Below are positions 46,993 to 55,706 of a stretch of 64,000 bases of DNA, piece after piece. Position 1 is the first letter of the stretch; each line of letters starts with the position of its first letter. This DNA comes from Acidobacteriota bacterium (GTDB taxonomy: Bacteria > Acidobacteriota > Terriglobia > Bryobacterales > Bryobacteraceae), in NCBI GenBank assembly GCA_947470805.1, contig CANIVU010000007.1:1-64000 (forward strand), written 5' to 3'. A model generated the notes under the pieces. That model searched no databases. It was not told the origin of the DNA and saw only the letters and a program-made list of their open reading frames with translations. Made by a program: the position numbers and the translations under genes.

Positions 46993-47952
46993 GGGCCGGG
47001 TGATCGAGTAGAGCCAATGCGCGGGAATGTAAGACGCGAGGTTTGGCGCGAAAGACATTGATAAAGCGGATCTTAACCGCCCACACCAACGGTATTGTTT
47101 TTCGACGCCGGAACGGATTTGGGTGTAGTAATCGTCTTTGGGAAGTCCTTCGGCCGCGGCTTTCCCGGCGAGCGAACCGGACCAAATCGCAATAGCCATA
47201 CCAGTACCCGTGAAGGGATCGACGAATTGCAAGGCGTCGCCGGCGAGGAAGGTATCCAAGGGAGGGTACTGTAAACGGGTTTGATAAAGGAGTGGCCCGG
47301 TGGATAGCCAGTTCAGTTCCCGTTGGAGAGGGCGGAGGCGGTCAGAGAGCGGGCGGTTGCTGTTAACGAGGGCGTCGTAGTCGAAGCCATGGCGGCGGAG
47401 GCCCTCTTCCGGACCGATGCCGCAAACGTTGGTAAGGCCCCCTTCGATGGGGTTTACGCCGACGTAGAATCCGTCGAAAAAGTAGAGCTCGACGGCGTCG
47501 CTGACAGGGCCGCGAAAGTGGGCCTTGAAACCGAAGAGGCGGTCCTTACCGGGGGCGGCGAACTGGCGGCCGTGGGCCGTGATATCGACGGTGCCAGGAA
47601 CGCGTTCGGCAATGACTTGTGCACCACGGGCTTCGGCTTCCCCGCGTAGGAGCGCGTCGAGCCGGTAACGGCTGAGGCCGTACGCTGGTTCGGCAAAGCG
47701 GTTATTCGCGGAGCGGTTGCCGAAGACGAGACGCATTCGTTCCATCCGCGCCGGTTCCTGGGCGAGGAAGGCATCCCAGAGGTTCAGACGTTCCAGAACA
47801 GGGCGAATTTCAGGCGTGAGGAATTCGCCGCAGACCTTATGCTTGGGGACACGGGAGGGGTCCCACAGGCGAACGGCGGCGCCGCACTGCATAGCAGCGA
47901 TCGCCGCGGCGGAGCCGGCCAGACCGGCTCCCGCGATTCGAATCCGGGCCAA
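46975..47952 (-). CDS. FAD-dependent oxidoreductase (geranylgeranyl-reductase-like)
   Basis: The TTG start at 47952 follows the TAG of the TPR gene with no gap, so both are one unit. The 325-residue protein has an N-terminal FAD site (IRIAGAGLAGSAAAIAA), a KVCGEFLTPE motif typical of geranylgeranyl-reductase-like flavoproteins, and the second FAD contact FLAGDALQFVDPFTGTGMA. It may act on an isoprenoid or fatty substrate; the TPR partner is no help. Confidence 0.88.
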   Translation of the reverse strand: MARIRIAGAGLAGSAAAIAAMQCGAAVRLWDPSRVPKHKVCGEFLTPEIRPVLERLNLWDAFLAQEPARMERMRLVFGNRSANNRFAEPAYGLSRYRLDALLRGEAEARGAQVIAERVPGTVDITAHGRQFAAPGKDRLFGFKAHFRGPVSDAVELYFFDGFYVGVNPIEGGLTNVCGIGPEEGLRRHGFDYDALVNSNRPLSDRLRPLQRELNWLSTGPLLYQTRLQYPPLDTFLAGDALQFVDPFTGTGMAIAIWSGSLAGKAAAEGLPKDDYYTQIRSGVEKQYRWCGRLRSALSMSFAPNLASYIPAHWLYSITRPKIESR

Positions 47953-49575
47953 CTAGTTCCCGCCGGAGATGGCTGGGTCCTGGCGACGGGAGGTCAACTG
48001 GCGCAGACCATCCACGGCGATGCGGCTCTCCGGGAGTTCGTGGAGGGCAATGCGGAAGACCTTCTCGGCTAGCTTGCGATCGCCGGCGCGCATGGCGGCC
48101 TGGCCCCATGCTTCGGCGACCGGACGAGGGTAGATGGGCGGTTCGTTATAGCGCAGAGCGCGTTCGGCATTGGTCGCCATTTCAAGGGTCTTCCAGGCAC
48201 GCTTGTTCTTGCCCTGAGCCAGATAGATGAAGCCCTGCACGTCCTGGAGGGCGACTTCGAACTCACGAGGTGGGGCGACCTTTACTTGATCCTTGAAACC
48301 GAGTTGCACGGTACGCATGGCGGCGAGTTCGGTGGTGGCGGAGGCAACGTCCTTCTTCGCGCTAAAGGCGAGGGCGCGCGCCCAGTGGCGCCAGAACTTT
48401 TCGCGGGGAGTGGCGAGGTCCGGCAGGAGGGAGCCGGTGAGGATCTCATCCCACTTTTCTCCCCACACAAGCGTCCGCACCATGGCGAAGGAGCCCTGGC
48501 GGAAGGCAGTGCGGTAGGCGTCGGGGGTCTTCTTCTCCTTGTCGGTTTCGGCGTAGGTGAGAAGTTCCTTGGCGGCGGTGATGGCGGCGTCGAACTGTCC
48601 ATCGGCGGAGAGCGCGACGGCAAGGAAATGAACGTTGTGGCCGTGGTGGCCGTTGCCGTAGTCCTTATCCTCGGCCATGTACTTACGCTCCAGAGCGGCG
48701 GCGACAGTGAAGGCATTCTGCGCCTCTTTCAGTTTGCCGGTCTGGGCGTAGATGTGGCCGGGCATGTGGAGGGCGTGCGGGATATTTGGCACGAGGGAGG
48801 CGTACTGCTTGCAGCTGTCCCAGGCGTCCTTGGCAAAGCTGGACCCTTCCCAGCCGTGGATGATGTAGTGGTGGACGCCGGGGTGTTCCGGGAAGTCCTT
48901 AGCGAGTTGGCGGAGGATTTCGACGGACTCCATGCTGCCGGGGCGGGGATCGCGAGCCGGGGTGTTGAAGCCGTCCATGAGATGCAGGGCGAGGAAGGTT
49001 CGGGATTCGACGTCCTTGGGATTAGCGGCGACAATCTTTCGGAGACCGGCGATGTAGGCGGCGTCGGGGTCGGCGGAATCGGGATTGCGGCGGGCCCAGA
49101 TGGAATCGACGAAGAGCTTCTCCATGTCGGTGGCTTTTCCAGGAACGGCGGCGAGTTCCAGCGCCCGTTTGGCGGCGGCCAGAGCGCGTTTGCCGTTGGC
49201 GGTGGAGGGGAGAGTACCGGGAAGGTGTTTATCGCGCACCAGTTGGAAATGGGGGCGGTAATCGCCATTGGCAACCATGGCAACACCCCACCAGGGCATG
49301 GGCGCGGCGGGGTCCAATTGCGCGGCCTGCAAGAAGCTGCGTTCGGCTTCGCGGGCCCAGAAGGAGTGCATCTGGGCAACGCCCTGTTCGAAGAACTTGC
49401 GGGCCTCCGGGTTGGCCGTGGTGATGGGGAAATCGATCTTTCCCTGCCCTTCCAGCAGGCGGGCGGGGAGCTGGGGAGAGCCCTCGCTGACAACCACGCA
49501 GTGGCTGGCGGTATCGACCGCGCCCTGAGCGGACAGCAGCAAAGAAGCAAGGAATAAAAGGAACGTTGCGCGCAT
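47953..49575 (-). CDS. Secreted TPR protein
   Basis: The 540-residue product has a signal peptide (MRATFLLFLASLLLSAQ) and TPR-like helices throughout. A conserved signature is HPGVHHYIIHGWEGS and NIPHALHMPGHIYAQTGKLKEA, which recurs in many acidobacterial TPR proteins of unknown function. It diverges from the transketolase genes with 73 bases between starts and is followed directly by the flavoprotein gene. Confidence 0.88.
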   Translation of the reverse strand: MRATFLLFLASLLLSAQGAVDTASHCVVVSEGSPQLPARLLEGQGKIDFPITTANPEARKFFEQGVAQMHSFWAREAERSFLQAAQLDPAAPMPWWGVAMVANGDYRPHFQLVRDKHLPGTLPSTANGKRALAAAKRALELAAVPGKATDMEKLFVDSIWARRNPDSADPDAAYIAGLRKIVAANPKDVESRTFLALHLMDGFNTPARDPRPGSMESVEILRQLAKDFPEHPGVHHYIIHGWEGSSFAKDAWDSCKQYASLVPNIPHALHMPGHIYAQTGKLKEAQNAFTVAAALERKYMAEDKDYGNGHHGHNVHFLAVALSADGQFDAAITAAKELLTYAETDKEKKTPDAYRTAFRQGSFAMVRTLVWGEKWDEILTGSLLPDLATPREKFWRHWARALAFSAKKDVASATTELAAMRTVQLGFKDQVKVAPPREFEVALQDVQGFIYLAQGKNKRAWKTLEMATNAERALRYNEPPIYPRPVAEAWGQAAMRAGDRKLAEKVFRIALHELPESRIAVDGLRQLTSRRQDPAISGGN

Positions 49576-49648
49576 TAATCCTCCGGATAGCCTTTGCTAC
49601 ATGGTAATGCAGGTTAGGGGCATCAAAATGTTAGAGTAAAGAGATTCT

Positions 49649-50473
49649 ATGAATAAAACGAGCGATATTGGCGAGTTGCAAGCAATCGCCAAACAGGTGC
49701 GCCGGCACATTGTCACAATGATTGCCGCCGCCAAGTCGGGGCATCCCGGCGGTTCCTTGTCAGCCGTCGAAACGCTGGTGACCCTCTATTTCGACGTCAT
49801 GCGTCACGATCCGGCGAATCCGACGTGGCCGGAACGCGACCGCTTCATTCTTTCCAAGGGCCACGCCGCTCCTGTCCTTTACAGTGTCCTGGCCGAATCT
49901 GGTTATACCCCTATCGAGAGCCTGAACACGCTGCGCAGCATCGGCTCCATTTATCAGGGCCACCCGGACAAGCGATTTATTCCGGCACTGGAAGCATCAA
50001 CGGGTTCGTTGGGTGTGGGCCTTTCGCTGGGTCTGGGCATGGCCGAAGCGGCCCGGCTGGACAAGTCCCCGACGCGAGTTTACGTGTTGCTGGGCGACGG
50101 AGAAATTCAGGAAGGCCAGATTTGGGAAGCCGCCATGTATGGCGCGTTCCACAAAATGGATAACATCGTAGCGATCGTCGACTACAACAAGATTCAGCTG
50201 GACGGTTTCGTGAAGGACATCATGGAACTGGAGCCGCTGGCCGATAAATGGCGGGCCTCCGGGTGGAACACGATCGAAGTGGATGGCCACAACTTCCCGG
50301 CGTTGCAGAAGGCGTTTGCAGACGCGGCCGCTTTCAAGGGAAAGCCGACCGTTTTGATTGCCCACACGATCAAGGGCAAGGGTGTTTCTTTCATGGAGAA
50401 CAACCCGAAGTTTCACGGCGTTGCGCCGACAAAAGATGAACTCGAGAAGGCGTTGCAGGAGATCGGCGCATGA
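49649..50473 (+). CDS. Transketolase, N-terminal subunit
   Basis: The 274-residue subunit carries the thiamine-diphosphate motif GDGEIQEGQIWEAAMYGAFHKMDN, plus GHPGGSLSAVE and the loop GKGVSFMENNPKFHG. Split transketolases are common in this phylum. It catalyses two-carbon transfer in the pentose phosphate pathway, with the next gene. AGAGA precedes the ATG, and it overlaps the next gene by four bases. Confidence 0.95.
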   Translation: MNKTSDIGELQAIAKQVRRHIVTMIAAAKSGHPGGSLSAVETLVTLYFDVMRHDPANPTWPERDRFILSKGHAAPVLYSVLAESGYTPIESLNTLRSIGSIYQGHPDKRFIPALEASTGSLGVGLSLGLGMAEAARLDKSPTRVYVLLGDGEIQEGQIWEAAMYGAFHKMDNIVAIVDYNKIQLDGFVKDIMELEPLADKWRASGWNTIEVDGHNFPALQKAFADAAAFKGKPTVLIAHTIKGKGVSFMENNPKFHGVAPTKDELEKALQEIGA

Positions 50474-51435
50474 GCGTTAAAGATAAATTCGAACTGAAAC
50501 TGGGCGCGGCCACGCGCGAGGCGTTCGGCAAGGCTCTTGTCGAATTGGGGAAGGCCGATTCCAACGTAGTTGTCTGCGACGCCGACCTTTCCAAGTCCAC
50601 CTTCACGCATCTGTTCGCCAAAGAGTTTCCGGAACGGTTTTTTTCGTGCGGCATTGCCGAAGCCAACATGGTTTCGATCGGTGCCGGGTTGGCTTCGAGC
50701 GGCAAGATCGCCTTTGTCGCCAGCTTTTCGGCCTTCGTGTTGAACAAGGGGTTCGAACAGTTGCGCGTCAACGTTGCCTATCCGCAGGTTCCGCTGAAGG
50801 TTGTTGGTACGCACAGCGGCATTTCGATTGGCGAAGACGGCCCGTCGCAGATGTCGGTGGAAGACTTGAGCCTGGCTTCGTCGCTGGCGGGGTTCACTGT
50901 GATCAGCCCGGCGGATGAAGTCGCCACGTTTGCGTTGGTGAAAGAAGCCGCTTACTTTGATGGCCCGGTTTTCATTCGCGCCGGTCGTATCAAGGTGCCG
51001 TTAGTGTATGGGCCGGAGCAGAAGTTTGAAATTGGTAAGGCGATCACGTTGCTGGAAGGCAAGGATCTGACCTTCATCTCCACGGGTTTGATGGTGGCCG
51101 AGTGTATCCGCGCCGCCGCCATTCTGGAAGAAGAAGGCATTTCGGCGGGCGTCATCGACATCCACACCATTAAGCCGATTGACCGGGAAGCGATTGCGAA
51201 CGCCGCTGCTTCCACCGGTTGCATTGTGGTGGCTGAAGAACACTTTACCGATTGCGGTCTGGGCGTGAAGGTGGCGCAGGTTGTTTGCGAAACCAATCCG
51301 TGCGTGATGGAGTTCCACGGCATGGGCAACTACTACGCCGAGAGCGGCACACCGGAAGAGGTACTGACCAAGTACAAGATGACCGGCGCCGACGTGGCCG
51401 TGACGGCTCGCAAAGCACTGGCTCGCAAGAAGTAG
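50470..51435 (+). CDS. Transketolase, C-terminal subunit
   Basis: The 321-residue partner has the pyrimidine-binding Glu region (CGIAEANMVSIGAGLASSG), THSGISIGEDGPSQMSVEDL and the C-terminal domain (VVAEEHFTDCGLG). Its ATG overlaps the previous TGA. A strong hairpin follows 60 bases after the stop, inside the histidine-kinase gene. Confidence 0.95.
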   Translation: MSVKDKFELKLGAATREAFGKALVELGKADSNVVVCDADLSKSTFTHLFAKEFPERFFSCGIAEANMVSIGAGLASSGKIAFVASFSAFVLNKGFEQLRVNVAYPQVPLKVVGTHSGISIGEDGPSQMSVEDLSLASSLAGFTVISPADEVATFALVKEAAYFDGPVFIRAGRIKVPLVYGPEQKFEIGKAITLLEGKDLTFISTGLMVAECIRAAAILEEEGISAGVIDIHTIKPIDREAIANAAASTGCIVVAEEHFTDCGLGVKVAQVVCETNPCVMEFHGMGNYYAESGTPEEVLTKYKMTGADVAVTARKALARKK

Positions 51436-51442
51436 AACGCCC

Positions 51443-52057
51443 ATGGACCGGCCCGGCGGTATCGACAAGCTGGCCGCTCTGTTATTGGAAAATGAAAGCC
51501 GCGCCACGGAAGTGGCGCGGCTTTTGCATGATGAGGTGGGTCCGACACTGAGCGGAATCGGCTTTCACCTGCAGGCGCTGGGCGTGCCGGCGGAACAGTT
51601 GGGACCGATCCAGGAGTATCTGGACCAGGCGATGGAACACGTACGCGCGGCTAGCGGAAAGTTGCAGTCCAACGTTGCCGGGCGCTCCGGATTACGGCTC
51701 GCCCTGGAGATGCTGGTGGAGCGAACGCGCGGCCTAACGCCCGCGGCAGTTACGTTCTCCGTAAGCGGGGCGCCTCGATTCCCTGCCCCGGTCGCGCACG
51801 CGATGTACCAGGTTGCGGAATTAGCGCTTCGGAACGCCAGCGAGCACGCGCAGGCAGGCGAGATTGTGGTGGCGCTGGCCGATGACGGAGTTGAAATACG
51901 GGATAACGGAGTGGGCTTCGACGTCCTCTCGACCCGGGCTCAGCCGCCTGGAACCGGAATCGTCCGCATGGAGGCATATGCGGGGAGCGGGAACCTTCAT
52001 TTGCGCCTTGATTCCTCAGTGGGAAAAGGTACAATCGTAGGGATCAAAACAATATGA
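51443..52057 (+). CDS. Sensorless histidine kinase (NarL-partner type)
   Basis: The 204-residue protein has no membrane helix or sensor. The phospho-acceptor is His29 in ARLLHDEVGPTLSGIGFHL (HisKA_3 type); the ATPase part shows the N box AELALRNASEHA and the D box IRDNGVGFD, then GTGIVRMEAYA and GKGTIVGI. It should phosphorylate the regulator encoded next. It starts eight bases after transketolase, so it may report carbon status. A terminator-like hairpin lies over codons 18-28. Confidence 0.85.
   Translation: MDRPGGIDKLAALLLENESRATEVARLLHDEVGPTLSGIGFHLQALGVPAEQLGPIQEYLDQAMEHVRAASGKLQSNVAGRSGLRLALEMLVERTRGLTPAAVTFSVSGAPRFPAPVAHAMYQVAELALRNASEHAQAGEIVVALADDGVEIRDNGVGFDVLSTRAQPPGTGIVRMEAYAGSGNLHLRLDSSVGKGTIVGIKTI
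51495..51525 (+). terminator. Terminator-like hairpin with GGAA loop inside the kinase gene
   Basis: AAAGCCGCGCCAC (51495-51507), loop GGAA (GNRA type) and the perfect 13-base complement (51512-51524) run into TTTT. It has the form of an intrinsic terminator placed 60 bases after the transketolase stop but within the next reading frame. It is a candidate attenuator between the metabolic and signalling genes. Confidence 0.7.
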
Positions 52058-52095
52058 GGCTGTTCTGTTCTTCTGAATCGACCGGCCGATAGTGT

Positions 52096-52782
52096 ATGCC
52101 ATACCAAGTCCTACTCGTCGACGACCACAAAATTCTCCGTGACGGCATCAAAGCCATTTTGCGGGCGGACGGTGACTTCGAGGTTGTCGGTGAAGCCGAT
52201 AACGGCACCGATGCGGTCCACCTGGCACGGAAACTGAATCCCGATGTCGTGGTGATGGATATTGGCCTGCAAGGGTTGAATGGTGTGGAAGCGACCACGG
52301 AGATTTTGCGACATTCCGCGGATTCCAAGGTGATCATTTTGTCGATGTACGACGATGAGCACTCTGTAGTGAGCGCTATTCGCAGTGGGGCTCGCGCGTT
52401 TGTGTTGAAGAAGGCCTCCGATGGCGATTTGGTGGACGCGCTTCGCACGGTCGCCAAAGGCGGGTTCTATATGAGTCCGCAGGTGTCGGAGAAACTACTG
52501 GTCCGGATTCAACGGGGAGACCTGGAGCACAAGCCGGTGCCGTCGATGCTGGAAGGGCTGTCGCCGCGGGAGTTGCAGGTGCTTCGCCTTGTGGCTGAAG
52601 GGAAGACCAGTAAAGAGATCGCGGTGATGCTGGACCTGGGCTTACAGACGGTTCGCAGCTACCGGAAAACGATGATGAAGAAGCTGAGCGTCAACAACGT
52701 CGCCAGCTTAACGCAACTTGCGCTTTCGGCTGGTATCACACGGTTTGGCGCCAGCGGCGAAGCCACCCCGTCAGGAGTCTAA
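52096..52782 (+). CDS. NarL/LuxR-type response regulator
   Basis: The 228-residue protein has a receiver with Asp10-Asp11, phospho-acceptor Asp55 (VVVMDIGLQGLNG) and a late Lys (VLKKASDGD), then a LuxR-type helix-turn-helix (LSPRELQVLRLVAEGKTSKEIA). It lies 38 bases after the kinase and is its probable partner. Its targets are not visible here. Confidence 0.95.
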   Translation: MPYQVLLVDDHKILRDGIKAILRADGDFEVVGEADNGTDAVHLARKLNPDVVVMDIGLQGLNGVEATTEILRHSADSKVIILSMYDDEHSVVSAIRSGARAFVLKKASDGDLVDALRTVAKGGFYMSPQVSEKLLVRIQRGDLEHKPVPSMLEGLSPRELQVLRLVAEGKTSKEIAVMLDLGLQTVRSYRKTMMKKLSVNNVASLTQLALSAGITRFGASGEATPSGV

Positions 52783-52785
52783 GCG

Positions 52786-53670
52786 GTGCAAACGCCGTGG
52801 GGAGAATTAGCGGTCCGGGATGCGCATGTCCACTTCTTTTCGCATCGATTTTTTACGCTATTGACCGGAGGTCGTGCGGTTGGTGAGGTGGCGGGACAGT
52901 TGAGTTGGGAAGCGCCGCCGGAGAACCCGGAGATGTTGGCGGACCGGTGGGTGGCGGAGTTGGACCGCCACGGTGTCACAGCGGCTTCGTTGATCGCCAG
53001 CATGCCAGGAGATGAACGCTCGGTCGAACTGGCCGTGGCGCGGCATCCGGATCGACTGTATGGCCAGTTCCTGGTAAACCCGCTGGCACCGGATACGTTG
53101 GAACGCGTGGCTGCCTGCCCGCTGCGAACGATCTGCCTGTTTCCGGCGATGCACCGGTATTCAATCGCGGATGAACGGCTGGAAGCCCTGTGGCCATTGG
53201 CGCACGGGCGGAATGTGTTTGTGCATTGCGGCGTATTGAGCGTGGGCGTGCGCAAGAAGTTGGGCCTGCCTTCGCCGTTTGATATGAGGTTTTCGAATCC
53301 TCTGGACATCCACAACGTTGCGTTGCGGCACCCGCAGATTCGATTCATCGTTCCCCACTTCGGCGCGGGCTTCCTGCGCGAAGCGCTCATGCTGGCCGAC
53401 CTTTGCCCGAATGTCTATCTGGACACGTCGAGTTCCAACGGCTGGATGAAGTACTCGGAGGCGCCGCTTGACTTGCCGGCGGTATTCCGGCGGACGCTCG
53501 CGGTAACCGGGCCCAAACGATTGCTGTTCGGGACCGACTCGTCGTTCTTCCCGCGCGGATGGGTGAGTCAGGTGTTCGCGGCCCAGGTGGAGGCCTTGGC
53601 GGAAGTTGGCGTCAGCGGCGCTGACGCCTCCGCTATTCTTGGCGACAATCTGCTCTCGCTGCAGCAGTGA
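52786..53670 (+). CDS. Amidohydrolase family TIM-barrel hydrolase
   Basis: The GTG at 52786 gives 294 residues, three bases after the regulator's stop. Metal-ligand motifs are DAHVHFF (His14, His16), FIVPHFGAG and LFGTDSSFFPRG. This is the amidohydrolase-related (Pfam Amidohydro_2-type) pattern, which includes decarboxylases and lactonases. No substrate can be given. Its placement in the transketolase run suggests sugar or aromatic metabolism. Confidence 0.9.
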   Translation: MQTPWGELAVRDAHVHFFSHRFFTLLTGGRAVGEVAGQLSWEAPPENPEMLADRWVAELDRHGVTAASLIASMPGDERSVELAVARHPDRLYGQFLVNPLAPDTLERVAACPLRTICLFPAMHRYSIADERLEALWPLAHGRNVFVHCGVLSVGVRKKLGLPSPFDMRFSNPLDIHNVALRHPQIRFIVPHFGAGFLREALMLADLCPNVYLDTSSSNGWMKYSEAPLDLPAVFRRTLAVTGPKRLLFGTDSSFFPRGWVSQVFAAQVEALAEVGVSGADASAILGDNLLSLQQ

Positions 53671-53705
53671 TCATTTTTTCGCGGTCTTTGCGCTCTTTGG
53701 AGTAG

Positions 53706-54509
53706 ATGCAACGCCTACTACTTGCCACCGCCTGCCTGACCTCCGCCCTTGCCGCGCCAGGGAAACTTGTTCTGGATGGGAAGACCTACGAACTCAGCCA
53801 CGTTTATGCGCGGCGGAGTCCCGACGTTTTTGATTCGAAGAAGATGTCGACCTACATTCTCGCTTCGGATACGGAGCTGTCACCGGCCGACCGGGTGCAC
53901 AACGATGCGATTCGGGAACTTTCCTGGAACGGGAAGATGAATGCGGTGGAGATTGAACTCACCGAAGGCGGGATCTCGTGGCGCGTTCTCTCGAGTCAAA
54001 TCAAGATGAGCATGTCGGGATCACGATCGCCCAATCCCTTCGCTTTGCAGGTGACCCCGAACCGGATAAAAGGGATGGTGAAGATGGAGGCTCCGGACAA
54101 GCTGGGCGACACGACGTACTATTACGAATTCCCCGTGGATGCGGCGATCGAGAAGAAGGTGGAAGCACCGGCGCCGACGGCGGCAGACAAAGTGGCGGCG
54201 CAGGGAGCCGCGTCGTCGAAGGCCTATCTGGCGTATCTGGTGGTTCTGATGAAGGGCGACAAGGCGGGGCTGATGAAGGCCGTTGACCCGGCGAAGGCGA
54301 AGATGATCGACACGCCCGAGTTTCCCGAGATGATCAAGTTTATTCAGTCGATGCAACCGAAAAACGTGACGGTTCTTCGGGCCACTGAAAGCGGGGACAA
54401 GGCCGAACTGGCCGTCAGCGGAAACGGCGGGAGTGAGACGGGCACCGTGAAGATGGAAAAGATGAACGGTGTCTGGCTCGTCATGCGGGAGTCCTGGAAG
54501 AATCGTTAG
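53706..54509 (+). CDS. Secreted protein of unknown function
   Basis: The 267-residue product has a signal peptide (MQRLLLATACLTSALA) and a beta-rich first half beginning GKLVLDGKTYELSHVYARRSPDVFD, a pattern I associate with uncharacterised acidobacterial secreted proteins. A short Ala-rich linker leads to a C-terminal domain resembling DUF4878/lumazine-binding-like folds (GTVKMEKMNGVWLVMRESW). The stop overlaps that of the convergent MFS gene by four bases. Confidence 0.8.
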   Translation: MQRLLLATACLTSALAAPGKLVLDGKTYELSHVYARRSPDVFDSKKMSTYILASDTELSPADRVHNDAIRELSWNGKMNAVEIELTEGGISWRVLSSQIKMSMSGSRSPNPFALQVTPNRIKGMVKMEAPDKLGDTTYYYEFPVDAAIEKKVEAPAPTAADKVAAQGAASSKAYLAYLVVLMKGDKAGLMKAVDPAKAKMIDTPEFPEMIKFIQSMQPKNVTVLRATESGDKAELAVSGNGGSETGTVKMEKMNGVWLVMRESWKNR

Positions 54510-55696
54510 GCAGCTTCGGCGCGAGGACGGAAGAAGGCCATGAAGATGATGGCGCAGACGACCGTCAGCACCAGTGGGACCAGGAAGATCTTTGTGTAGT
54601 CGTTCTTGAATTGACCGGCGATGTAGCCAGCGAACCAACTGCCGACAACCAGCCCGGCGCCGAGAAGAACGAAGGCGATCAGCCCTTGGGCAGAGGCGCG
54701 GATTTCCGGGCCGGCTACCTGGTCCACGTAGATGTAGGACGCCGTGAAGAAGCAGACGTAGCAGATGCCGTGCAGCGTAAGCGACGCCAGCACCAGCCAC
54801 AGCGGGCCACCGAGGGCGAAGATGGCGTAGCGTACCGGCCAGGCGAGAATGCCAACGGCCATGGTTCCGCGGATGCCCCAGGCCTTCAGCATCTTCGGCA
54901 GGAAGATCATCGTGAGAATTTCGGCGGCCTGCGCGATGGCCATCCACGCTGGCGCCTGCCCATCGGGGAGGCCGATCGCGTAAAGGAAGGGGCCGGTGAG
55001 GATGAAGTAGAACATCAACTCCGTTGCCACCACAAAAGCCAGGCCCAGGAAGATGGCGAACTCGCGATTCTTGAGCAGTTGCAGCGCGCCCAGAAACGCG
55101 AGCGGACTGTCGTTCTTACGGGCGGGCGGTGTGTGCGGCAGAGTGAGGCAGAACAGGCCCAGGATGACCGAGAGGATGGCCGCCAGCCACATGCCGTCGA
55201 AACCTCCTAGCCCTCCAAACAAACCCGGAACCCATTCCCGCAACGCGACACCGAGGACCAAGCCGACGGTAATCCAACCGATCGTGCCCCAGACGCGAAC
55301 CAGGCCGAATTCGCCTTCGGCGGCGGGCATGTGGTGGAAGCAGATGGAATTTGTGAGCGCGAGCGTTGGGCCATACAGAACGGCCCAGAGACCCATCCAA
55401 ATCCAAACACCATCGTAGTTCTGGGCCGATGCCATGATGTACAGCGGAATCGCGCCGGCCAGATGAAGGATGGTCAGGAGGCGGTCCGTCGGCATGAAGC
55501 GGTCCGCCAATTGGCCGGCGAAGAAAGGAGCGATCATGCAGCCAACCGGGAGTAAGGCGTAGATGGCGCCGATCTGGCCATCGCTGAATCGCAAGGCCTT
55601 TCCCATATAGGCGGAGAAGTCCGGATACCAAGCTCCCCACACCATATACTCCAGGAGCATCATCACGCTGAGGCGAAATCGAATCGAGGTGAACAA
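54506..55696 (-). CDS. MFS transporter, nucleoside:H+ symporter-like
   Basis: The 396-residue protein has about twelve membrane helices. The start RLSVMMLLEYMVWGAWYPDFSAY and the loop ADRFMPTDRLL follow the NHS family (NupG/XapB type), which imports nucleosides with protons. The substrate is inferred from family only. Confidence 0.87.
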   Translation of the reverse strand: MFTSIRFRLSVMMLLEYMVWGAWYPDFSAYMGKALRFSDGQIGAIYALLPVGCMIAPFFAGQLADRFMPTDRLLTILHLAGAIPLYIMASAQNYDGVWIWMGLWAVLYGPTLALTNSICFHHMPAAEGEFGLVRVWGTIGWITVGLVLGVALREWVPGLFGGLGGFDGMWLAAILSVILGLFCLTLPHTPPARKNDSPLAFLGALQLLKNREFAIFLGLAFVVATELMFYFILTGPFLYAIGLPDGQAPAWMAIAQAAEILTMIFLPKMLKAWGIRGTMAVGILAWPVRYAIFALGGPLWLVLASLTLHGICYVCFFTASYIYVDQVAGPEIRASAQGLIAFVLLGAGLVVGSWFAGYIAGQFKNDYTKIFLVPLVLTVVCAIIFMAFFRPRAEAA

Positions 55697-55706
55697 GTAA
55701 TGTAGC

